A DNA stretch of 64,000 nucleotides. It comes from CBDCVO01 sp965223085 (GTDB lineage: Bacteria; Pseudomonadota; Gammaproteobacteria; Ga0077536). A model generated the notes under the pieces. The model saw only the letters and a list, made by a program, of their open reading frames with translations, searched no databases and was not told the origin of the DNA. The DNA lies in the NCBI GenBank assembly GCA_965223085.1, contig OZ244981.1, positions 3,596,001 through 3,660,000 of the forward strand, in the 5' to 3' direction. The translations under genes were made by a program, and so were the position numbers. Of this stretch, positions 19,171 through 26,633 are shown in pieces (positions within the stretch are counted from its first letter, which is position 1; the number at the start of each line of letters is the position of its first letter).

Positions 19171-19189
19171 CCGTCTTATAGCCGTCTTA
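19168..19189 (+). repeat. Tandem 11-bp direct repeat at the RAYT boundary
   Basis: TAGCCGTCTTA occurs twice back to back (19168-19178 and 19179-19189). The first copy begins with the TAG stop codon of the histidine kinase gene, and the second ends at the first base of the left inverted repeat of the RAYT unit. It may mark the insertion site. Confidence 0.7.
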
Positions 19190-19209
19190 AAGGTGTCAGG
19201 TTTATTTTT
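19189..19209 (+). repeat. Left inverted repeat of the RAYT unit
   Basis: A 21-bp sequence ending in GGTTTATTTTT that is exactly complementary to 19947-19967. It follows directly on the tandem TAGCCGTCTTA repeat. Confidence 0.9.
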
Positions 19210-19261
19210 GCATTCGCGTAAAATGCGAGTCCTTCAAAGGCTTTGAACAAGGAGGTTCATC

Positions 19262-19954
19262 ATGCCTAGATACCAACGAACATTTCTAGTCGGATTTCCA
19301 CACCACATTGTGCAGCGCGGGCATGACCGCAAAGCGATATTCGCCTGCGACGATGACTATCTCGAATACCTTGACAACTTATCCGAACAGCTCCTCGTGC
19401 GCAAAATTAAAATTTACGCGTATTGTCTGATGACGAATCATGTGCACTTGCTACTCGAACCAACAGCACAAGCAGACTCGATATCTGACCTGATGCGGGT
19501 CGTTGCTGCGCGGCAAACCCGTTACATCAACCGCCTTGAGCAGCGTTCGGGAACACTTTGGGAAGGGCGATTCAAATGTAGTCTGGTAGAGCGGGAAGTC
19601 TATCTTGCGACATGTATTCAATATATCGAAATGAATCCAGTTAAAGCGGGTATCGTGGAAATGCCAGTAGAATACCGGTGGTCGAGCTACCGTCAGCGGG
19701 TGGGCGGTTGCGAAACCGGGATAAGCTTAGGCGCGCTGACGGCTCCAGAATTTCAAGCATCTTATCAAGTACTCAACGAAGACAATCACTCCGCTTTTAC
19801 CACCAAGCATGTTGACGACTTCATTCGCGCTGCTGTCTCGCGAAATCAATTGACCGGCACGCCTCGATTTCGAAACGACATCGAACAGAAACTAGGGAGA
19901 AGACTAAGCGATAAAGCACCTGGCAGACCTAAGAATCAAATCCGAAAAAAATAA
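19262..19954 (+). CDS. rayT: REP-associated tyrosine transposase (Y1, IS200-like)
   Basis: A 230-residue single-strand DNA transposase of the HUH/Y1 class. The histidine-rich metal motif is N-H-V-H-L-L-L (about residues 60-66). The catalytic tyrosine is expected in Y-I-E-M-N-P-V-K-A-G (about 121). The family's G-H-D-R-K-A-I-F start and L-W-E-G-R-F-K segment are also present. Translation has an excellent ribosome site (AAGGAGG, six bases before the ATG). The basic C-terminal tail (P-G-R-P-K-N-Q-I-R-K-K) runs into the right inverted repeat, so the TAA stop is formed by the repeat itself. RAYTs act on REP palindromes and are usually single-copy domesticated genes. It is intact and appears functional. 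Confidence 0.93.
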   Translation: MPRYQRTFLVGFPHHIVQRGHDRKAIFACDDDYLEYLDNLSEQLLVRKIKIYAYCLMTNHVHLLLEPTAQADSISDLMRVVAARQTRYINRLEQRSGTLWEGRFKCSLVEREVYLATCIQYIEMNPVKAGIVEMPVEYRWSSYRQRVGGCETGISLGALTAPEFQASYQVLNEDNHSAFTTKHVDDFIRAAVSRNQLTGTPRFRNDIEQKLGRRLSDKAPGRPKNQIRKK

Positions 19955-19967
19955 ACCTGACACCTTT
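19947..19967 (-). repeat. Right inverted repeat of the RAYT unit
   Basis: An exact inverted copy of 19189-19209. It contains the last codons and the TAA stop (19952-19954) of the transposase gene, so coding sequence and element end overlap. Confidence 0.9.
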
Positions 19968-19980
19968 ACTCTCTTTCTCT

Positions 19981-20547
19981 TTACCAGACCCGCGGGCGAC
20001 CTGTGTCGAGGTGAACGAAATCGGAGCGGCGATAGTAACCGACGCCGCCGAGTCGCAAATCTGCTGCGACCGCGCGCAACAACGCGCTGTTGATGCCGGG
20101 CAGTCGAACATCGATCGCCCGCCCCTGCATGTGCAGGCTGCGTTTGGCGACACCATTGGAGCGTTTGCGAAGCATGGCGTTGGTTTTCGGCGAACGGTAT
20201 CCGCCGATGACATGAAACGGCGCCTCGACACCGAGCTCTGTGCGCACCACGTGCAGCATGTCGAGCAGACCCGGCGCGATGGGATAGGTTTCACCCGTTC
20301 TGAAATCGCGCAGAATCTGATCGATTTCTGATAGTGCACCCGTATCGTAATCGCCGCTGTGCCAGTAGGTCGCCTGCAGCGTTTCGCCCGTATGCAGGTG
20401 ACGAAACGACAATTGCCGTGGCGCCGAAGCATACGCTGCGGTTGGGACGATCGACGGGGACAGGGTCGCGAGCGACGCGGCGCCGGCCAGCAGCGATATG
20501 AACTGGCGGCGTTGCTGGGGCCGCCCTACGGTTTGGCATTCAGTCAT
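19981..20547 (-). CDS. MepK/YcbK-like murein endopeptidase (DUF882, peptidase M15 fold)
   Basis: A 188-residue exported protein from the ATG at 20547; upstream open frame is ignored because this ATG is followed by a twin-arginine-like signal (R-R-Q-F-I-S-L-L-A-G-A-A-S-L-A). The zinc site of M15-type enzymes is visible: S-L-H-M-Q-G-R-A-I-D (His and Asp) and D-F-V-H-L-D-T-G-R-P-R-V-W (His). G-G-Y-R-S-P-K-T-N is also typical. E. coli MepK cleaves peptidoglycan crosslinks, with activity on 3-3 links made by L,D-transpeptidases. Its partner type (LdtD-like) lies divergently next door, whereas in E. coli the two are co-directional neighbours. The gene looks richer in GC than the flanking kinase and NYN genes. 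Confidence 0.88.
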   Translation of the reverse strand: MTECQTVGRPQQRRQFISLLAGAASLATLSPSIVPTAAYASAPRQLSFRHLHTGETLQATYWHSGDYDTGALSEIDQILRDFRTGETYPIAPGLLDMLHVVRTELGVEAPFHVIGGYRSPKTNAMLRKRSNGVAKRSLHMQGRAIDVRLPGINSALLRAVAADLRLGGVGYYRRSDFVHLDTGRPRVW

Positions 20548-20668
20548 AATAAACAGACTCAAATGAGCATACAGGCTTTCTTTTAAGCGTAGCACATCGT
20601 TTTTCACGGTAACGATGACACGGATCAGATTTTCAACAGGTCGGCGCCCACGGGGGAGTCTTGCATCG

Positions 20669-22318
20669 ATGCGGATGATCGTTTGCCTGGTCGCGATAAC
20701 ATCGGGTGCCGCGGCGGCGACTGCAGATGCGCTGACGGCCGAGATCGGCCGCATCTTTCAGGATCCCGCCCGTCGTGAGCGAGTCGCGATCCGCTACGAG
20801 CTCGCGCAGATAGATTTTATCGAGCGGATTTACCGGATCGGGGCATATCGGCCGCTGTGGCGCGACCCGCAGCGGCGCGCAGCTTTGGTCGCCGCCATCG
20901 CCGCGGCACCCGCCGACGGATTGTTGTCCAGCGATTACCATCATGATCACGTCATTGCATTGGCGGTAGCCGGGGCCTTATCACCCGTGCAGCAGGCGGA
21001 GCGCGATGTTCTGTATACCGAGGCATTCGCAAGATTGGCCTATCACTTGCGGTTCGGGAAGGCCAATCCTCGAGTGCTGGACTCGAACTGGAATTTCTCG
21101 CGGACGCTGGTGACCGATGCTCCGGCGGCATGGTTTTATCACGCGATCACCGAGCAGGGGGTCGACAACGCGCTCGGGTGGCTCCGGCCAAAAACGGCAC
21201 ATTATGTTCTGCTCAAACAGCAGCTCGCCGAATTGCGCCGGTTTGCGGCACACGGCGGGTGGTCTGCGCTGCCGGCGGGGCCGAGTCTGAAGCCGGGAAC
21301 ACGCGATCCACGGATCGCGCTGCTGCGCGACCGGTTCGGCGCATTCCGCGGCGCCGCGCTTCCCGTCGTCAGCGAACGCGACCGTTTCGATGCACTGCTC
21401 GAGGGCTCGGTGCGCGACTTCCAGCAGCGGCACGGACTCACCGTCGATGGAATAGTCGGCAAAAAAACGCTGGCTGCGCTAAACGTACCGGTCGAGGCGC
21501 GTATCGATCAGATCCGAATCAACCTCGAACGGATCCGCTGGGTGTTTCGCGATATTGCCGACACGTTCGTCGCGGTCAATATTGCGGCGTTCCACGCGGC
21601 TTTCGTTCGAGATCGGCAGATCGTGTGGCAAGGCCGGGCGGTGGTTGGTCGAACCTACCGGCAGACACCGATTTTCAAAGCAACGATGACGCACATCATC
21701 TTCAACCCAGGTTGGACGGTCCCGCCGACGATTTTGAAAAACGACGTGATACCCGGCGTTCGAAAAGATCCCGGGTACTTGGATCGCAAGGGGCTGCGTC
21801 TGCTGGGCCCGGGCGGTCGGGTCGTCGATCCGCGCACGATCGATTGGCAGGCAACGAGCGGATCGGATTTTCCGTATCGGCTGTGGCAGGCGCCCGGACC
21901 GAAAAACGCCCTGGGCCGGGTCAAGTTCATCTTTCCCAACACCCATCTGGTATTCCTGCACGACACACCGAAGGTCGAGCTGTTCGGGCGCGCCGAGCGT
22001 ACTTTCAGTTCGGGTTGCATCCGGGTCGAACGACCGCTCGCGCTGGCCGGCGCTTTGCTTGATGCGCAGCATCTCGACCCTGTTGAGATCGGTCAGATCG
22101 TCGATTCCGGCGAATCGAAAAGGCTCGATCTGCCGCAGCCGGTTCCAGTGATGCTGCTGTATCTGACGACATTTGCCGATCCCGACGGGTGGGTGCATTT
22201 TCGTCGTGACGTCTACAACCGTGACCACACGGTATTGCACGCGTTGAACGGTCCGTTTCGCTTCGACCCACCGCAGGGATACGGGCCCGTATCACGCAGC
22301 GACAGCCGGCCAGATTGA
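20669..22318 (+). CDS. ldtD: L,D-transpeptidase, YcbB/LdtD type
   Basis: 549 residues from the ATG at 20669, chosen over 20615 because GGGGGAG precedes it and a signal peptide (M-R-M-I-V-C-L-V-A-I-T-S-G-A-A-A-A) follows directly. Order: signal, scaffold domain (about 30-210), a peptidoglycan-binding_1 domain (V-R-D-F-Q-Q-R-H-G-L-T-V-D-G-I-V-G, about 250-275), then the YkuD catalytic domain with H-D-T-P...F-S-S-G-C-I-R-V-E, the nucleophile being about Cys450. It makes 3-3 meso-DAP crosslinks in the periplasm. The divergent MepK-like gene makes the pair a crosslink synthesis and cleavage module. GC and codon choice (frequent CGG and GCG) look higher than in nearby genes, and the pair sits between two transposase-related sequences. 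Confidence 0.93.
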   Translation: MRMIVCLVAITSGAAAATADALTAEIGRIFQDPARRERVAIRYELAQIDFIERIYRIGAYRPLWRDPQRRAALVAAIAAAPADGLLSSDYHHDHVIALAVAGALSPVQQAERDVLYTEAFARLAYHLRFGKANPRVLDSNWNFSRTLVTDAPAAWFYHAITEQGVDNALGWLRPKTAHYVLLKQQLAELRRFAAHGGWSALPAGPSLKPGTRDPRIALLRDRFGAFRGAALPVVSERDRFDALLEGSVRDFQQRHGLTVDGIVGKKTLAALNVPVEARIDQIRINLERIRWVFRDIADTFVAVNIAAFHAAFVRDRQIVWQGRAVVGRTYRQTPIFKATMTHIIFNPGWTVPPTILKNDVIPGVRKDPGYLDRKGLRLLGPGGRVVDPRTIDWQATSGSDFPYRLWQAPGPKNALGRVKFIFPNTHLVFLHDTPKVELFGRAERTFSSGCIRVERPLALAGALLDAQHLDPVEIGQIVDSGESKRLDLPQPVPVMLLYLTTFADPDGWVHFRRDVYNRDHTVLHALNGPFRFDPPQGYGPVSRSDSRPD

Positions 22319-22449
22319 AGTCCCCCCGTGCCGGGATCCGCTTGGCGTGCGCCGGCATCGAACCATGGTCTGTCGGCTGTCGGGAGCACGAAGATGGCTA
22401 CGATTGCGGAACACGAGCTCGTAGCGGGTTTCAACTGGGAGGAGGGCGA
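22319..22449. other. Short gene-free junction beside the transposase remnant
   Basis: A GC-rich stretch between the L,D-transpeptidase stop and the end of the IS256-like remnant. No open frame with recognisable features and no clear inverted repeat was found. It may contain scar sequence from the insertion. Confidence 0.3.
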
Positions 22450-22695
22450 TCACACCCGCGCGCCGTCCTCGCTCAAGACCGTTTTCCGGCTCGAGCCGTT
22501 GCCGTGATCGCCGCCCTGCTGCTCAAAGTGACGCTCGAGATGGGGATCCATCTCGGCTTTGAGCATCCGCTGTGCCAGTGTTTTCTTTAAATCCCCGGGC
22601 AGACCCTCGCTGCTCAGCACCGTGCTTAGGTCTTGCCCTTCCGGTAATTGAACGAGTAGCTGACTATCGATCCTTGAAGATGTTTTCCTCGCCAT
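22450..22695 (-). pseudogene. IS256/mutator-family transposase, N-terminal remnant
   Basis: Only 81 codons remain. The translation has the N-terminal signature of mutator transposases: L-P-G-D-L-K-K-T-L-A-Q-R-M-L-K-A-E-M-D-P-H-L-E-R followed by a G-N-G-S-S-R-K-T-V-L segment (intact members read R-N-G-x-x-x-K-T-V-x-T). The DDE catalytic domain, which should follow for about 300 residues, is absent, and the frame stops at 22450. It is the relic of an insertion sequence that once sat beside the L,D-transpeptidase gene. Confidence 0.75.
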
Positions 22696-22758
22696 ACCTC
22701 CTCTCCCCTACGGGAATAGCATGACTCACAAACACAGAATTCCTGGTAGGTTCCGCGG

Positions 22759-23580
22759 CTATTCAGCGTCGGCGATAGTTCGTCGGATCACCACGCCACC
22801 CGATTTCTCATCGTGTTCAAGTTCCACGAGTTGGCGTGTTTCAGCCTCATCGAGCAATTTCGAAAACGACCTAAATCCATAGTAGGTTTCATTGAAGCCT
22901 GGATTGCGACGTTTTAGCGTTTGTTTCACCATCGAGCCCCAAAGCTTATCTTCCGCCCCGCGTTCTTGAAAAAGTGCTTCGATGGTTTCCAAAACGATGT
23001 CGATCCCTTCTTGCATGCGTGCGGCCTCGGTAGTAGCAGATTTACTCGCACTGCTTTTTGTCGCACCACTCGTTTTGGTTTTTTTGCGAGGCTGCCGTTT
23101 CTGCTTGCGCACCAGATCATCGTAGTAAATAAACTCGTCGCAATTTGCGATGAGCAAATCGGAAGTCGATTGCTTAACGCCGACACCGATAACCGTTTTA
23201 TTGTTTTCTCTTAGTTTGCTTACCAAAGGCGAAAAGTCGGAATCACCGCTGATGACGACGAACGTGTCAACGTGGGCTTTTGTGTAGCATAGATCCAAGG
23301 CGTCTACGACCATGCGAATGTCGGCAGAATTTTTTCCCGAAAGGCGCACATGAGGTATTTCGATCAACTCGAATGCGGCCTCGTGCATGTCAGCTTTGAA
23401 ATCCTTGTAACGTTGCCAGTCACAGTAGGCCTTTTTCACTACGATATTACCCTTGACGAGCAAATGTTCGAGGATTTGGCTAATTTCAAAGCGCGTCATC
23501 TTAGCGTCACGCACGCCGAGCGCAACGTTCTCAAAATCGCAAAATAGGGCCATATTGTTAATGCTATCGATATCGATCAT
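22759..23580 (-). CDS. NYN-domain (LabA/DUF88) putative RNase with C-terminal LOTUS/OST-HTH
   Basis: 273 residues. The N-terminal half is a PIN-like NYN nuclease fold with the three acidic motifs in order: L-F-C-D-F-E-N-V, N-S-A-D-I-R-M-V-V-D-A-L and V-I-S-G-D-S-D-F-S-P-L-V. A basic, Ser/Thr-rich linker (about 160-195) leads to a winged-helix OST-HTH/LOTUS domain (W-G-S-M-V-K-Q-T-L-K-R-R-N-P-G-F-N-E-T-Y-Y-G-F, about 210-260), known to bind RNA in related proteins. It is predicted to be a cytoplasmic ribonuclease or RNA-binding regulator. All acidic residues are present. It lies 32 bases downstream of the damaged acyl-CoA ligase gene on the same strand. Confidence 0.9.
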   Translation of the reverse strand: MIDIDSINNMALFCDFENVALGVRDAKMTRFEISQILEHLLVKGNIVVKKAYCDWQRYKDFKADMHEAAFELIEIPHVRLSGKNSADIRMVVDALDLCYTKAHVDTFVVISGDSDFSPLVSKLRENNKTVIGVGVKQSTSDLLIANCDEFIYYDDLVRKQKRQPRKKTKTSGATKSSASKSATTEAARMQEGIDIVLETIEALFQERGAEDKLWGSMVKQTLKRRNPGFNETYYGFRSFSKLLDEAETRQLVELEHDEKSGGVVIRRTIADAE

Positions 23581-23612
23581 GGTGGGCTCGCCGGAGCAGA
23601 TGTAATTGTCCG

Positions 23613-25274
23613 CTAAGTTTGATGAATGCCGGTCACGCTGATGTCGTTGCGCTCACAGAGCGGCACGCGCTCTGATGCACTAATACTCGCGTTAGGCGTG
23701 AAACGATAGCACATCACACCGGCCGGCCCGCCGGCGACGATTGCGAGCTTGTGGCGAGCTCTTTGAGCGCGGATCGATCGAGTTTGCCAACGCTCGTTTT
23801 TGGTAGCCGCGTCGTCGCGCACTGGGCGCTTATACGGCGCGAGATATTTTTCACAAAAAGCGGCTAAGGCGCAAGCATCGAACTCACGCGGGTTTGCTGT
23901 GACGATTACTGCTAAGGGCAACTCGCCACGATGATCGTCTGCGATCCCGACTACGGCACATTCGTCAACCGTGGGGGCCTGCATTAATACGTCTTCGATC
24001 TCGCGAGGATAGACGTTGTAACCGGAAACGATCAGCATTTCTTTTTTGCGACCGCAAATCGTCAAATAGCCGTCATCGTCGAGTTCACCGATGTCGCCCG
24101 TGTAAAGCCAGCCATCTCGCAGCGCTTCACGGGTCTCTTGGGGGCGATTGCGATAGCCGCACATAAGTTGGGGGCCCGAAACACGGATTTCTCCGGCGAC
24201 GCCGGGCGGCAGGATCTGTTTGCCGCTATCAAGGTCCACTATTTCTAGCTCAACGCCGGGCAATGGGATGCCGACCGACCCTGGTTTACGTGTGCCGTGC
24301 AATGGATTGAATGCGATAACAGACCCTGCTTCTGATTGTCCATAACCTTCTATGACGGGCGCTCCGGTAGCATCTTCCCAGCGTTTGAGCACGGTCTCGG
24401 GTAGCGCAGACGCACCCGAGTAGCTCGCTTGCAGCGCGGAAAAATCCACCTGCTCGAACGCTGGAAATGCCATTAAGCCGGTAAACAAAGTTGGGCTACC
24501 ACCAAATAATGTTACCTGTTGTTCCTCGATTAAGCGCAACAGTTCCGCCGGATGATAGCTGTCCATGATCACTAAACAGCCACGACACTGGACCATGTTA
24601 TGTAGACCCATATGTATGGCGTAACAGTGGAACAGCGGCATCACGCACAACATGCGTTCACGATCGGCGCGGGCTGGTACCACGGCTGCGCGTTGCGCGA
24701 GATTAACGGCGAGGGCCGCATGGGTAATTTCGGCACCCTTGGCACGACCGGTGGTGCCGCCCGTGAATTGCAAGCTTGCTAGATCATTCGGGCGCGGTAG
24801 ATCGCCTGAGAATTCGTCGCCGCTGAGCGGCTGTGTCAGGCGTCGCGCTCCGCCCACTGTAACGACGTGTTCAATGTTCAATTCTCGTGCTAAGTCTCGA
24901 TCGCGATCCGCGCTATTCGCGTCGTGAATGAGGACGCATGGAGCTGCGTCTTGTAACAGCGGTCGTAACTCGCTCGCCGTGTATTGGGGGCTGAGCGGCA
25001 CGACCTGTGCGCCTGCCATATGGGCCGCGAACATCGCGATGCAAATGTCTGTGGAATTCTTCATGATGAGCGCGACGCGATTACCACCGGCGCCATATGC
25101 TTGTAACTCGCTCGCAAATGCCGCGACGCGATGCGCATAATCGCCATTGTTCAAGCGTTCGTTTGCCGTAACAAGCGCCGCGGCGTTCGGCGCCCGTTGT
25201 GCGGCATCCAACAACATATGCACGACAGTAGTATATGTGGGGTATGCGTTGGCGTGTTTGGTGATCGTCGTCAT
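23613..25274 (-). pseudogene. Long-chain acyl-CoA ligase (AMP-binding), frameshifted near the C-terminus
   Basis: From the ATG at 25274 the ANL-family motifs are normal: F-T-G-G-T-T-G-R-A-K-G (P-loop), E-G-Y-G-Q-S-E-A-G, Y-T-G-D-I-G-E-L and G-R-K-K-E-M-L-I-V-S-G. After A-P-Y-K-R-P-V-R (about 23818) the frame is lost. The expected A10 motif, L-P-K-T-S-V-G-K-L-D-R with its catalytic lysine, is present but in another frame and ends at a TGA at 23714-23716. The frame as read ends instead at 23613 with unrelated residues. The enzyme would activate fatty or aromatic acids as CoA esters; as it stands, the product lacks the lysine needed for adenylation. A sequencing or assembly error cannot be excluded. 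Confidence 0.8.
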
Positions 25275-25419
25275 GCTCTCGGTGGTACTATGTGTCGGCG
25301 CATAGATAGTCAGCTCGAAGCGCAAGCCGCATCCGTTGTAGCGATAGATCAGGCGTAAACATAGCTTACGCAATCGACTGCATGCGTGCACCCCGGTTGT
25401 TCGGCGGAGAGATTTACCG

Positions 25420-26462
25420 ATGCGTTTTAGCACTATGATATGGCCTTATTCGGGATGTACACTGAAGCCGGTGGTGGAACTGGCTAAGTGTGCAGACGAT
25501 TGCGGCTACGAGTCGGTTTACATCGGTGATTCGCAGATGATTTGGAATGACGTGTGGGTTGCGCTGGGTCTCTGCGCGCAAGCCACGTCACGGGTGCGCT
25601 TGGGTCCGGGCGTTACCAATACGATTACGCGCCACCCTGCCATGACCGCTAACGCCATTATGACTATTAACATGGTAAGCCAGGGGCGGGCAGTGCTCGG
25701 CATCGGTGCCGGTGATTCAGCAGTGCGTACGGCCGGTTTGTCGCCGGCACGTTTGGATCAAATACGCGTTGCGCTCGATTATATGCAAACCCTGCTGCGT
25801 GGCGCGACGGCGGCGCCGATGGTGCAGCTCGGCGAACGGCGCCCGGGTACTTGGGGCATGGTCGATACAGTCAAACTCGAGGGTGCCGAACAATGGGGTA
25901 GTATTCCCTTTGAACTCGCTTGCATGGGGCCGCGCTCGGTCGCACTCGCGGGAGCACTATGTGCGGTGTTATTGTGGATGGGCATATGGGAGGCAATGCT
26001 GAAGGAGCGCGTACCGCGGTGACAGCGGCGCTACGCGGCGCGGCCGCTGCCGGCAAAGATCCCGCGCACTTACGTTTTATCGCTGCGATCGATGGGGCGG
26101 TAGAAGATGATCGCAGTGCGGCGTTGGATCAAGTGCGGCAAACGGCCGCACGCAATATTGCCCGCAAACCCTATCTTCCGGACTGCATTGGCGTGCAATA
26201 CGCCGCTACGGTACGCGCTGTTACCGAGGCATACCAATTCACGCAACACTTAGATTTGACGGCAGAGCATCGCGATTTAGTACCGGATGAAGTGGTGATG
26301 AAATGTTGCATTGCGGGTACGCCGGACGATTGTCGTGCCAAGGCCGGCGAACTCGAGGCGGCGGGGATCACGGATGTTGCGATCTTCGTCACCGCCCAAA
26401 ACCCCGAAAGTTCGATGCGTAAACTACAGCGCTTTGCGCACGAGGTAATAACGCAACTATGA
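25420..26462 (+). pseudogene. LLM-class flavin-dependent oxidoreductase, split by a frameshift
   Basis: The first half (25420 to about 25960) has the luciferase-like TIM-barrel start (M-R-F-S-T-M-I-W-P-Y), G-P-G-V-T-N-T-I-T-R-H-P and G-I-G-A-G-D-S-A. It then drifts into unrelated residues and stops at 26022. The true continuation (G-V-I-V-D-G-H-M-G-G-N-A..., D-F-type helices, and the C-terminal A-G-I-T-D-V-A-I-F-V) lies in a second frame that ends at 26462. A single missing base near 25963 joins the two. Intact members use FMN or F420 to oxidise diverse small molecules. It is divergent from the damaged acyl-CoA ligase gene, and both may once have belonged to one catabolic unit. Confidence 0.8.
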
Positions 26463-26633
26463 CGCGGGTCAAAGTTTGGGTGGACAAAGTGACGCGTCAA
26501 CAGGCATCGTCGTGCAGGGACGGGCGGATAGGCAAGGTGTTTGACACCATCACCTCTATCGGATCGCTATCAAAAAAGGTTTATGGCGCGCATACCCAGG
26601 GTATGCGTTCGTCGAGCACGAACAGAAAATCGT

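Larger units (their letters stand above)
19189..19967 (+). mobile_element. RAYT (REP-associated tyrosine transposase) unit with 21-bp inverted ends
   Basis: The left end (19189-19209) and right end (19947-19967) are perfect inverted copies over 21 bases, containing GTGTCAGGTTTATTTTT on the left and its complement on the right. Between them lies one Y1 transposase gene. The leader before the gene holds two small palindromes: GCATT...AATGC (19210-19226) and TTCAAAG-g-CTTTGAA (19233-19247), candidates for REP-like hairpins. The right end is only 13 bases from the 3' end of the MepK-like gene. Confidence 0.85.

Noticed and set aside
20615..20668. Upstream ATG at 20615 as the L,D-transpeptidase start
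   Set aside because: The longer form would place about 18 basic residues before the signal peptide. The ATG at 20669 has a ribosome site and starts directly with the signal.
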